From assembly GCA_016219875.1 (NCBI GenBank), contig JACRJZ010000140.1, positions 1-64,000 of the forward strand: DNA of 64,000 nucleotides, written 5' to 3'. A program made the translations under genes and the position numbers. The number at the start of each line of letters is the position of its first letter. The first letter of the stretch is position 1. The DNA comes from Verrucomicrobiota bacterium (GTDB taxonomy: Bacteria; Verrucomicrobiota; Verrucomicrobiia; Limisphaerales; JACRJZ01). Below, one piece after another: positions 16,579 to 24,496 of this stretch. A model generated the notes under the pieces. That model had not been told where the DNA came from, did not search any database, and worked only from the letters and a program-made list of their open reading frames with translations.

Positions 16579-16648
16579 GCGGCGTCTCGGCAGCGCCGCA
16601 CTTTTTGGCCCGGAATCCGAGAATGGCGGCGCTCTGCCGAGACGCCGC
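16579..16648. repeat. Inverted repeat, family C, copy 2, in a gene-free spacer
   Basis: GCGGCGTCTCGGCAGCGCCG on the left is matched by the complement ending in GCCGAGACGCCGC at 16648. The spacer 16521-16883 otherwise holds GC-rich DNA, including an imperfect palindrome with GCGCCCGC and GCGGGCGC near 16820-16840, which could act as a terminator between the two minus-strand units. No gene was seen. Confidence 0.7.
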
Positions 16649-16883
16649 AACGGGGTGCTGCAATTGGCTCACTGATCCTGAACTCCGAAGTCGGGGAGCA
16701 CGCCCGCCCCGGGCGTAGCTGGACGCGCCCTCGCGTCCAGCACCGGGGGGGCGGCGAAGGGAGTGGGGGGCGGGGAATAGTTCCACGGCCCCGGAGTTTT
16801 CCGCGAGGGCGCGGAAAACGGCGCCCGCGGCGGGCGCGCTCCCCATTCCATTCCGGAGTTCGGGCGTGAAACGGCGCAGTCTG

Positions 16884-19340
16884 TCACCGCTCGGCCAGCG
16901 TGTAGCGCTTCGTCGAAGCTTCAAACTGAAACCGCTCGGCGTTGGCGAATAGCCAGTCCTGCAATTCCTTCCCTTGCTTGGACGAGTTGGTCAATTCGGC
17001 GAGACGGGTCCGTCTTTGTTCCAAGGCTCTGGCGTCGGAGAGGTCCTCCAGTTTGAAAATGGCCGTGGCGAGGGCTTCGGGAAGTCCTTCTGCCGCGGCA
17101 GGCAGGGCGACGGCGCGCACGTCTGCCAAGCCCAGTCGCGCTCGCTTCCAGGCTTCGCGAACTGCTGCGGAGAGATCGAGGCCGGGGCACTGCGCCAGCG
17201 CCGCCGCCGCCTGTTCGTGGCCGTGGTTTAAGCGCGCGAAGTGCCAGAGCAGATCGGGATACGTGGCCGGGTCTTTGGCCGCGGCGGCCACGATCAGCGA
17301 ACCGGCGGGCAGCGCCTGCCGGCGATCACGAAGCTGGGCCAGCACGATCTCGCGGGCGTCGGCGTGCCACGCTTTCGCGGTGAACAGCCAGACCAATTGC
17401 GGGTCGCGTCGCAGCGCCTCCTGCAAGACCGGCAGGTGATCGCGCGTGATCAACTTCGGCAACGCCGCGCGCACGGTTCCTTCCAGACGGCTGCCCAAGG
17501 GCAACCGGCGGACCAGTGCGGGCGCGCCGCGCGGGCCGAGGGCCGCGAACTTCTTCGCCAGCACTGCGAAGTCGTCTTCAACGAAGTTGTCCGGCGCGTT
17601 GTCCAGCACGGTGTCGAGGTAGACTTCGATCTCGGCGTCGCCGGCGTTCGTCGCGAGCGAGGCGTTCCGAAAGGCCAAGCGGCCTTCCGCGACTTCAGGC
17701 CGCGCCTGTGAGCCGCGATCCAGCACCAACGAATAGTTCGTGGAGGAAAGGTGGTAGGCGGCGGTAGAGCGGTACACGGACTGATACACGTGCAGCCGCG
17801 CCTCGCGCAGCCAGCTTTCGGTCGGCACGCCGGTGAGTTTCGCACGCAAGGCCGGATAGGGCGCGACGTGCGCCCCGCCAAAGCTGTAGTGGGTGTTCAA
17901 AAAATAGGGGACGTTCAACAGGCGATCCGCGCAAGGAAACGCATAGGCTTCGCGCAGACCGGGATGATAAAGGACCAGAAGCGTGGGCGCGCTTTCTCGC
18001 AGCATCGCCCCCAAGACGCTGTAGCGAGGGTCCCGGCTGAGGAACAGCTTGGCCACATTCATCCGCACGTCGATCTCGATGCCATCCGTGCGCGGCGTCA
18101 CGTGATGCAGGAAGATTTGTTCGCCGGGCCTCAAAGTGACCGCCGCGGGTGCCAGCGGCAGGTCGGCGAGCCGGACCACTTCATAGAAGCCGAGGTCCAC
18201 GGCGGCTTCGAAGCGGCCCATCATTGGTGCGCGGCGAAAGGCTTCCGGCAGATTGCCTTGGCTCGGTAGTGAGGTCTGGTGACGCGGATGAAACCCCGTG
18301 AACCAGAGTGTGTCGGACGAATAGCCCCTTTGGACCAGCTTGAGGTAATCGGCGCTTTGCGGATGATTCAGCATGCCGACTTCCGAAGGAAGCCCCAGCC
18401 CAGGTTCGGCGGAACCAAGAGCCGGGCCGTTGCTTCCCTGGAAGCGCCATTTGAGGTGCTGTGGACCGGCGACCTCGTTGGAGCGCAGGCCGGTCACACG
18501 GAAATGCGAATAAAGAAGCTGGCTGTCCTGGGTGGTGACCGGAAGCTCATCGGACGGAAGGAGTTCAACTCGGGCCGTGGTGTTCAGCCTTGGCGGCGGC
18601 GGGTTGAGGAAGACGGTCCGCCAAAGCACCAGCAGGGGCTGGAAGCAGAGCACCCCGATCCCCAGCGCGGCCACTGCGAGCACCGAGCGCGCCCAGCGGG
18701 CTTGCAGGATCCAGGTGACCACCGCGCAACTTCCCAAGAACCCCACCGCCACAACGAATCGACACGAGAAGAGGAGAAGGGAGTGGTTGGCGAAATCCGG
18801 CTCCACCGAACGGAGACGGAACACCTCCTCCAGGATGACGCCCCAGATCACAAAGCCCAGAATCAACAGTCCCACGCGTGCCAGGAACTGCATCAGGGTC
18901 CGCGTGAACGCCGCCAGCGCCGCCCCCAGGAACAGAAACGTGGTCGCCCACAACAGGCTTTCGCCTCCGCCGAGGAGGAGTTGGTGGAAGGAGAACCCGG
19001 CCTGCCATTGCTGCGCCGCGCGTGAAAGCACAAACGGAAGTTCGACCATCGCGACGATGAACGCGGTCTTGCTCCAGAAAAGCTGGGCCCGTGTGAGCGG
19101 ACGCGTCCTCCAAAACGCCGTGCTGCCCACCAGCGGATCGGCTTGGACACAACGCCCTGTGACGAGCAGCGCCAACAACGCTTGCGCCAGCGTGAGGAAG
19201 AAGTCCGCAACGAACAGTTTCCGATCCGGCGCGCTCAGTGATTGCAGCACAGGGGAGACAGCCAGAGTGAGGCCGAACACCGCCAGCCAGCCGCGCTGAT
19301 GGCGGAGGTCGGCCTTGAGTTGGTGGAGGATCAGTTGCAT
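16884..19340 (-). CDS. Large ABC-exporter membrane protein, second of a paralogous pair
   Basis: The protein has 818 residues from ATG 19340 (MQLILHQLKADLRHQRGW). The first 230 or so residues hold about six membrane segments with the internal motif FWRTRPLTRAQLFWSK, the cytoplasmic loop of these ABC-2-like permeases. The remaining 580 residues are soluble, with beta-rich stretches and then an Ala-rich helical end of HEAT-like character (LPVLQEALRRDPQLVWL). The next gene upstream encodes a protein of the same plan (STRPLPKRDLVLAK in the same place), so the two probably form a heterodimer with the ATPase encoded at 22224. An in-frame start at 19667 was rejected because its first 109 codons read through spacer repeats. 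Confidence 0.82.
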   Translation of the reverse strand: MQLILHQLKADLRHQRGWLAVFGLTLAVSPVLQSLSAPDRKLFVADFFLTLAQALLALLVTGRCVQADPLVGSTAFWRTRPLTRAQLFWSKTAFIVAMVELPFVLSRAAQQWQAGFSFHQLLLGGGESLLWATTFLFLGAALAAFTRTLMQFLARVGLLILGFVIWGVILEEVFRLRSVEPDFANHSLLLFSCRFVVAVGFLGSCAVVTWILQARWARSVLAVAALGIGVLCFQPLLVLWRTVFLNPPPPRLNTTARVELLPSDELPVTTQDSQLLYSHFRVTGLRSNEVAGPQHLKWRFQGSNGPALGSAEPGLGLPSEVGMLNHPQSADYLKLVQRGYSSDTLWFTGFHPRHQTSLPSQGNLPEAFRRAPMMGRFEAAVDLGFYEVVRLADLPLAPAAVTLRPGEQIFLHHVTPRTDGIEIDVRMNVAKLFLSRDPRYSVLGAMLRESAPTLLVLYHPGLREAYAFPCADRLLNVPYFLNTHYSFGGAHVAPYPALRAKLTGVPTESWLREARLHVYQSVYRSTAAYHLSSTNYSLVLDRGSQARPEVAEGRLAFRNASLATNAGDAEIEVYLDTVLDNAPDNFVEDDFAVLAKKFAALGPRGAPALVRRLPLGSRLEGTVRAALPKLITRDHLPVLQEALRRDPQLVWLFTAKAWHADAREIVLAQLRDRRQALPAGSLIVAAAAKDPATYPDLLWHFARLNHGHEQAAAALAQCPGLDLSAAVREAWKRARLGLADVRAVALPAAAEGLPEALATAIFKLEDLSDARALEQRRTRLAELTNSSKQGKELQDWLFANAERFQFEASTKRYTLAER

Positions 19341-19393
19341 GTCGTGGACGAAGCGCCGCCAGAGTGGGAAATCCGAAATCCGCATTTCGAGAG

Positions 19394-19493
19394 AGCCTCT
19401 TTCAAAACCGTAGCCGCCGACGTGAGGAGGCGCTGTTTCCCTTGAAGTTTGAGCCTCCTCACGTCGGCTGCTACGGAGTTTTGAAATCGCCTC
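19394..19493. mobile_element. 100-bp MITE-like element, family A, copy 1
   Basis: The left end is AGCCTCTTTCAAAAC and the right end GTTTTGAAATCGCCTC. Nearly perfect inner arms (GCCGACGTGAGGAGGC and complement) surround a short loop. Flanks are GAGAG and GAGAT, a 4-of-5 match to a 5-bp target duplication. It lies between two permease genes of one operon. The adjoining 19497-19623 is low-complexity DNA rich in ATCCGAAA units (on the minus, coding strand, TTTCGGAT). Confidence 0.85.
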
Positions 19494-19623
19494 GAGATCC
19501 GAAACAAATCCGAAATCGAAAAGGGAAAGTACGAGACCTTCTCGGGCGGGGACAGTTTCGGATTTTGGATTTGGGTCATTCGGATTTGCTTCGAATTTCG
19601 GATTTCGTGTTTCGGATTTCGGA

Positions 19624-22227
19624 TCATCCCTGCTTCGTAGGTACCCACCGCCGCCGCACGGCGTCAAACCGGAACTCCTCCGCCTTGTGCTCCAGGAGCC
19701 ACGGGACGAACCGTTTTGGGTCGTAAGTCTCCTGCGGCTTCAGCGGCGCGCAGACCAAGTTGGCGCGGAAGGCCTCGAGCAACTGCCAAGAGAGGCTCTC
19801 GGAGCGATCCGTCCGCAGCACGCGCAGAATACCAAACGCTTCTTGGAGCGCCTCGCGCCGGCCATGCCGCAGCGCCACGGAGAGCACGAGAGGCGTTTCC
19901 CGGCCGGGTATCAGCGTGCGCGGACGGGCGCGCCAAGCGCGGTCCACCGCTCGGTCCAGCGCGGCTTGAATGCCCGGCAACCCGCGCAGGCGCTCGTAGT
20001 TTTCGAGGTTCGGATCATTTTCGAGAATCTCCAGCAAGCCCGGATAGGTGCGGGGATCTTCATACCACGCCAGCGCCGCGAGGGCCGCGCTGCCCAGCGG
20101 CTGCGGGCTGTCCAGCAGTTTGAGCAACGGCTCCTTCGCCTCCTCCAACCAACCGCGGTCGAGAACGATCTGCGCCAAGTCCGGCCGCCGGGCCAGCGCC
20201 GCGATGATCTGCGGCTTCTGCTCGTCGCTCACGCCCCGGCGTACGGCGGCATTGAGCGCGATGCCGGGATACAGGCCGGCCAGCGGCATCGCCTCGAAGA
20301 ACATGTCGAGGTGCTTCGGCACGTAGGCGGCGAGTTGGCGCGCCACGGGATCGTCGTCCAACACGTGCAGCCGCCGGGCTTCGACGAGCCGCAAGACCTC
20401 GTTCACGTAAGTTCCCACGACTGGCCGGGGAGAGTCCGGAGGAGGAGGAGCCAGGGCCTTCAGGCGGCGGTGGAATTCAGCCGCGGACAGCGCGTCGCCC
20501 TGCGATCTCCGGTCGCTGGTGTTCGGGTGGACGGCGTTCAGGTGGAGGAAATCTGCCAAGGTGAACGGTGGCGACGTCCATTCTTTCTTGATCGTGCCCA
20601 GGTAGTGACGGCGGAAGATGAGCAGCTTGGCGGACTCCCGCGCCTTCGGCGTCAAGGGAGTGACCGTCGAGAGATCGTCGAAGTGGAGCAAGCTCACACG
20701 AAGGGGATACGAGGTATGCGTCGCCACCCGGACCTGCGGGAAGTAGAAGTAACCGCCGACGCGCCCGATCCTTCTGGTGGGATCGTAAAGCCCAAAGGCG
20801 TAGAGGTGATTGGGCCACGATTCGGCCTGCGCGGTGAGCGGATCGCTGGACGTGAAGAGCGCGATCTGCCGACGTGACAGGAGGAGGTCCAGACCGGGTT
20901 GCCGGCCCGGTGGACTGCCCACGGCCTCCACACGCCAGCTTCCGGCCCGATCTTGCGTCGTGGCACCTGGCGAGATCGGAAGCTCCGTCTCTTGTTGCCA
21001 GCGGAACACGTGGCCTTCAATCCGAGAGTCCAGAAAGACGGGGGACTCCGTATCTTGTCCCGCGACGCTCAGCGCGAATTCGCCGAGCATGACATGCTCA
21101 CGCTCAAACGGAAGGTGCGTCGATCCGAACATCATGGTGCCGGTCGGCAGCAAGCCAGCCAGGGCACGCACATCATCTGCGGCCAGGAAGTTTCTAGTGA
21201 CGCGGCCGAAGTCCCATGCTCGCAGCCAGAGGGACGGCACCACTTGCCCTTTCGCAGTCCAGTGCAGCTCGGCACGGCGCGGAATCCAGTCGATGGACGT
21301 GGCGTCGGTTTCCGAGGGCAACGACAGCCGCGCGCCGAAGCCGACCCGTTCCAGCGGCCCCGACTCCGTGCGACGGTTGCCGCTTGCGCTGATCTGCCGC
21401 GGCCTGATGTCCAGCCGGTCCATCGCCAGCGCCGCCAACTCCTTCGCTGACTCCTCAGGCTGAATGCGCACCCAATGTCTTGGAGCGAAAGCGCCCACGA
21501 CAAACGACGCCAACACCACCGCGCCCACGACGATCCCGCGCCACACGACCCGCCAGCGGGCGCGATAGTTCCACCACGCCAGCAACGCCAGCACGGGGCA
21601 CAGCCAGTAAAGTTGGGCCAACACCTGGAACACCGTGAAGTCAGCCGTGTAGCGGCGCATCGTCCCGCTGCTTTCCAGCGCGAAGAGCGCCAGGGCCAAC
21701 ACCAGCCACACGCCGGCGCCGACCGCCACGAATGCGGTCACGAACTCGCGCCAGTTCCGCCACAACGCGCCGACCACCGCCGCCAGCGTGGCCACCGGCA
21801 CGACCAGAAACAACCGCTCGCCTCCGCCCCGCAGCACGATCTCCGCTGGCAACCCCTGGAGCGCGAGGTGCAGGCACTCCTGGAGCGTCGCGGGCAGAAT
21901 CACGAACAGAAAGACAAAGAGCGTTTTCGCCAAAACCAAGTCGCGCTTTGGCAGGGGCCGCGTGCTGAGGAAGGCGTCCGTCTTGGCCGGTGATTCCGCC
22001 AGCACTGCGACCAGCGGCAGCTTGATCAGCAAGGCCCAAAGCAGGAGGACCAGGACATCGAGCATCATCGCCGGAAACGGCTCCCGGAAGTCCGCGCTCG
22101 TCCATCGGATTCGGAAGATCCAGCCCAGGTTCGCCGCCAAATCCAACGCGAGCACCGCGGCCCAAATAGTCAGCGCCAGACGGAATTGCCGCGCGTCCTT
22201 GCGGAGATGATGGAAGACGAGGTTCAT
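19624..22227 (-). CDS. Large ABC-exporter membrane protein, first of a paralogous pair
   Basis: The protein has 867 residues. Membrane segments occupy about the first 270 residues (WAAVLALDLAANLGWIF, VLVLLLWALLIKLPLVAV, LFVFLFVILPATLQECL and others), with the cytoplasmic loop AFLSTRPLPKRDLVLAK. A long soluble part of about 580 residues ends in helical repeats (LGSAALAALAWYEDPRTYP). The ATG at 22227 overlaps the stop of the ATPase gene (ATGA), so the two are translationally coupled. It is paralogous in layout to the product of 16884-19340. It is probably part of an exporter with a large non-membrane domain; substrate unknown. It is roughly three times as long as a typical YtrC/YtrD-type permease. 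Confidence 0.85.
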   Translation of the reverse strand: MNLVFHHLRKDARQFRLALTIWAAVLALDLAANLGWIFRIRWTSADFREPFPAMMLDVLVLLLWALLIKLPLVAVLAESPAKTDAFLSTRPLPKRDLVLAKTLFVFLFVILPATLQECLHLALQGLPAEIVLRGGGERLFLVVPVATLAAVVGALWRNWREFVTAFVAVGAGVWLVLALALFALESSGTMRRYTADFTVFQVLAQLYWLCPVLALLAWWNYRARWRVVWRGIVVGAVVLASFVVGAFAPRHWVRIQPEESAKELAALAMDRLDIRPRQISASGNRRTESGPLERVGFGARLSLPSETDATSIDWIPRRAELHWTAKGQVVPSLWLRAWDFGRVTRNFLAADDVRALAGLLPTGTMMFGSTHLPFEREHVMLGEFALSVAGQDTESPVFLDSRIEGHVFRWQQETELPISPGATTQDRAGSWRVEAVGSPPGRQPGLDLLLSRRQIALFTSSDPLTAQAESWPNHLYAFGLYDPTRRIGRVGGYFYFPQVRVATHTSYPLRVSLLHFDDLSTVTPLTPKARESAKLLIFRRHYLGTIKKEWTSPPFTLADFLHLNAVHPNTSDRRSQGDALSAAEFHRRLKALAPPPPDSPRPVVGTYVNEVLRLVEARRLHVLDDDPVARQLAAYVPKHLDMFFEAMPLAGLYPGIALNAAVRRGVSDEQKPQIIAALARRPDLAQIVLDRGWLEEAKEPLLKLLDSPQPLGSAALAALAWYEDPRTYPGLLEILENDPNLENYERLRGLPGIQAALDRAVDRAWRARPRTLIPGRETPLVLSVALRHGRREALQEAFGILRVLRTDRSESLSWQLLEAFRANLVCAPLKPQETYDPKRFVPWLLEHKAEEFRFDAVRRRWVPTKQG

Positions 22228-23165
22228 GCTCCACTTTGTTTCCCCTCGCCGGCGACGGCGCTTCCATTCAACCGGTAGGTCCGCGCCAGGGCCACGAAGA
22301 TTTCCCGCAGTGTCATCGCCGTGGCCTGATGCTGGCGCGCATCCGGGAGATGCTCGGCCACGGCCCGGGCCAGTTGTAGCTCGTCGAACCGCGATTCCGT
22401 GAAGCGCACTACGCGGCCCGCCACTTCAGGATTCAGCCACGAGGCGGGCAGCTGCGCGGGCAGCGAGCCGTCTGCGGCCCGCACAACTTCCACCGTGCGG
22501 AACCGCGCCTGCAACGCCGCCGCGTCTTCGTCGAGCTGCAATTGCCCGCGATGAATGATGGCCACGCGGTCCGCCAGCCGCTCGACTTCCGCGATGTCGT
22601 GCGACGAGACGAACACGCTCCAGCCTTCCTCCTCGGTCAGTTCGAGCAGGCCGCGGATGAACTCGTCGCGCACCAGCGGATCGAGGCCGGAGAACGGCTC
22701 GTCCAGCACCACGAGCCGGGGCCGGTAGGCGAGGCTGGAGAGGAGCGCGGCCTTCATCCTCATGCCGCGGGAGAGCGCGCTCAGCTTCGTGCCCGGCGGC
22801 AGATCGAACTGCCGGAGCAGCTTCTCGGCGAACGGCGCGTCCCAGTTCGGGTACATCGGGCGGCAGTAGTCGATGAACTGCCGCACCGTCATCCAGAGCG
22901 GCAGTTCCTGGTTCTCCGAGACGTAGCCGATGTGGCGAAACTGCTCCGGCCCCAGCCGGCGCGAATCGTGGTCGAGCACGCTGATCTCGCCGCAGTCGGG
23001 CGAATGGAGATTCAGGCAGCACTTGATCGTGGTGGTCTTGCCCGCGCCATTCGGGCCGAGGAAGGCCGTCACTTTGCCCTCCGGCACGGCGAGCGTCAGG
23101 CCATCGACGGCGACGGTCTTGCGGAAGCGTTTCTGCAAATCGCGGATGTGGATGATCGGTTTCAT
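22224..23165 (-). CDS. ABC transporter ATP-binding protein
   Basis: The 313-residue ATPase is complete. It has Walker A GPNGAGKTTT (about 38-47), a Q-loop region VSENQELPLWMTV, signature LSRGMRMK, Walker B LVVLDEPFSGLDP, and the switch His in VSSHDIAEVERLA. The C-terminal extension of about 90 residues is usual for this exporter class. The LSRGM signature and the YCRPMYPNWD motif place it with the YtrB-like ATPases that partner GntR/YtrA regulators, which fits the gene at 23287 upstream. It is coupled to the downstream permease by a 4-bp overlap. It powers export by the two membrane proteins encoded downstream. Confidence 0.95.
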   Translation of the reverse strand: MKPIIHIRDLQKRFRKTVAVDGLTLAVPEGKVTAFLGPNGAGKTTTIKCCLNLHSPDCGEISVLDHDSRRLGPEQFRHIGYVSENQELPLWMTVRQFIDYCRPMYPNWDAPFAEKLLRQFDLPPGTKLSALSRGMRMKAALLSSLAYRPRLVVLDEPFSGLDPLVRDEFIRGLLELTEEEGWSVFVSSHDIAEVERLADRVAIIHRGQLQLDEDAAALQARFRTVEVVRAADGSLPAQLPASWLNPEVAGRVVRFTESRFDELQLARAVAEHLPDARQHQATAMTLREIFVALARTYRLNGSAVAGEGKQSGA

Positions 23166-23186
23166 GGGTGACGATTTCAGGATCCG

Positions 23187-23263
23187 TAGCGGCGCCCCGG
23201 CAGAGCGCCGCCGCTCCTCATTTCACGCGGAAAGATGGCGGCATTCTGCCGAGACGCCGCTGC
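23187..23263. repeat. Inverted repeat, family C, copy 3, inside the ABC operon
   Basis: GTAGCGGCG and the downstream complement (GAGACGCCGC) form the outer stem, with GGCAGAGCGCCGCC inside. It fills the 121-bp gap between the GntR and ATPase genes. A 17-bp string next to it (AGTTTTGAAAGTGGCTC) resembles one end of the family A element, a possible second remnant. Confidence 0.7.
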
Positions 23264-23286
23264 GCCAGAGAAGTTTTGAAAGTGGC

Positions 23287-23670
23287 TCATGGAAGTTTCG
23301 TCTCCTTTGCCGTGCGGCGGACGGCTTCCAGGGTGTCGTTCAACGTGAGGTTTAGTTCCGCCGCCTCACGCAGCAAGTCTTCGCAAAGCGGCTTGAGATG
23401 CTCCACCCGTTCGTCGCGCGGCGGCGTCTTGGGCGCCGTTACCACCATCCCAATGCCCGGACGGCTCACGAGGAAGCCGGCGTCTTGAAGCTGGCTCACG
23501 ACCTTGTGGGCCGTGGTCGGGCTGATCTTCAGCTCCTGGCTCAGCGCCCGCACCGACGGGAAGATGTCGCCCGCCGCGAGTTGCTCGGTGAGGATGGCTT
23601 TGCGCGCCGCCTGCACGAGTTGGTCGGAAACGGGGACGCCGTCTTGGAACTGGATGGTGAACGGGAGCAT
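23287..23670 (-). CDS. GntR-family transcriptional regulator, YtrA subfamily
   Basis: At 127 residues it is the normal length for YtrA-type regulators. The N-terminal winged helix is complete: PVSDQLVQAARKAILTEQL, GDIFPSVRALSQELKISPTT (recognition helix region), and VSQLQDAGFLVSRPGIGMVV as the wing. A short C-terminal helical dimerisation segment follows in place of a ligand domain. Such regulators repress the ABC exporter genes next to them, and here the ATPase gene is 121 bp downstream. The gene begins 5 bp after the winged-helix regulator gene, so both regulators are probably on one transcript with the exporter. Confidence 0.93.
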   Translation of the reverse strand: MLPFTIQFQDGVPVSDQLVQAARKAILTEQLAAGDIFPSVRALSQELKISPTTAHKVVSQLQDAGFLVSRPGIGMVVTAPKTPPRDERVEHLKPLCEDLLREAAELNLTLNDTLEAVRRTAKETKLP

Positions 23671-23675
23671 GGGAC

Positions 23676-24128
23676 TCAGGCCGCCGCGGCCTTGAACATG
23701 TAGCCGTAGCCATGCACGGTCAGCAGCACTTCGGGCCGGTCGGCGCTGTCGCCCAGCTTGCCGCGCAAGTGCGCCACGTGCATGTCAATGGTGCGGGTGA
23801 TGATCTGCTGTGGGTCCAGACGCCAGACTTCCATGAGAATCTCGTCGCGCGACACGACCCGGCCAGCGTTCGCGGCGAGATAGCGCAACAGGTCCACCTC
23901 GCGCGCCGACAAGTCACAGCGGCTGCCGTCGCCGCGGCGGACCTCGCCTCGGGACAAGTTCACCGAACCGTTCTGGAGCGGCAATTCCTCGCAGCGCCGG
24001 CTCGCCCGTCCGCGGACGGTCGCTGTGTAGCTGCTCTGGTGGATGGGGAATTGCGGGGCTGGATCGGGCTGGCCCGCGTTGACCGCGCGTCCCGGCGTCA
24101 AGTTTCTGGTGTCCGACTCAGTCTTCAT
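23676..24128 (-). CDS. OmpR/PhoB-type winged-helix DNA-binding protein lacking a receiver domain
   Basis: The 150-residue protein starts at ATG 24128 (MKTESDTRN); an upstream in-frame ATG at 24182 would place the operator-like palindrome inside the gene, so it was rejected. Residues about 65-145 are a trans_reg_C winged helix: CDLSAREVDLLRYLAANAGR, VVSRDEILMEVW, the recognition helix in TRTIDMHVAHLRGKLGD, and VLLTVHGYGYMF for the C-terminal hairpin. The N-terminal 60 residues are disordered-looking, with no phospho-acceptor domain, so control cannot be by classical phosphorylation. It heads the transcription unit of the GntR regulator and ABC exporter and probably regulates it. Confidence 0.88.
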   Translation of the reverse strand: MKTESDTRNLTPGRAVNAGQPDPAPQFPIHQSSYTATVRGRASRRCEELPLQNGSVNLSRGEVRRGDGSRCDLSAREVDLLRYLAANAGRVVSRDEILMEVWRLDPQQIITRTIDMHVAHLRGKLGDSADRPEVLLTVHGYGYMFKAAAA

Positions 24129-24144
24129 AGCGTCTCTCTCAAAT

Positions 24145-24169
24145 GGTGTAACAGCTATACTGTAACACC
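24145..24169 (-). promoter_or_regulatory. Operator-like palindrome upstream of the regulator/exporter operon
   Basis: GGTGTAACAG and CTGTAACACC are inverted with nine of ten positions paired around a 5-bp centre. The same site also contains a direct repeat of TGTAACA (24147 and 24161). It lies 17-41 bp upstream of the winged-helix gene start, where a repressor would block transcription. Either local regulator (GntR or winged-helix) could bind it; inverted symmetry favours the GntR dimer. Confidence 0.6.
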
Positions 24170-24236
24170 AGAGACGCCACAATCCTGAAGTTGTAAATTG
24201 CGGGCCGAGCCAACATCCCGTAGCAGCCGACGTGAG

Positions 24237-24407
24237 GAGCCTCAGACATCCTGAGCCGTCCGCACGGTTTTGTGGAGGCCAGGAATCGAGCTGAAGCGGC
24301 GTTCACCGGGTCAGGGGACCCGGCCTACAGGAAGGGCGTGCCTTGTAGGCCCGGTGCCCTCACCGGGCGGCCCAGGCGCATTCCACGGCTCAGGATGTCT
24401 GAGGCTC
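24237..24407. repeat. MITE-like repeat, family B, copy 2, nested in a family A remnant
   Basis: The ends are perfect 17-bp inverted repeats, GAGCCTCAGACATCCTG and its complement at 24391-24407. The interior is the inverted counterpart of 205-365, with the same two hairpins. Immediately left, 24220-24240 is half of a family A core (GTAGCAGCCGACGTGAGGAG). Immediately right, GGCTCCATTCAAAGG resembles the family A loop, so B appears inserted in an A copy. The spacer 24183-24496 holds nothing else. Confidence 0.75.
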
Positions 24408-24496
24408 CATTCAAAGGTCAGAGGTGAGCCACAATGTTCGAGCCTTCGGACGCCGGCTCGGAATTCAAACCCGCCCCGCCGTCGCTCTTCCGATGG

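Noticed and set aside
16884..19667. Longer permease start at 19667
   Set aside because: The first 109 codons read through the MITE-like element and low-complexity DNA; homology to the paralogue begins at the later ATG.
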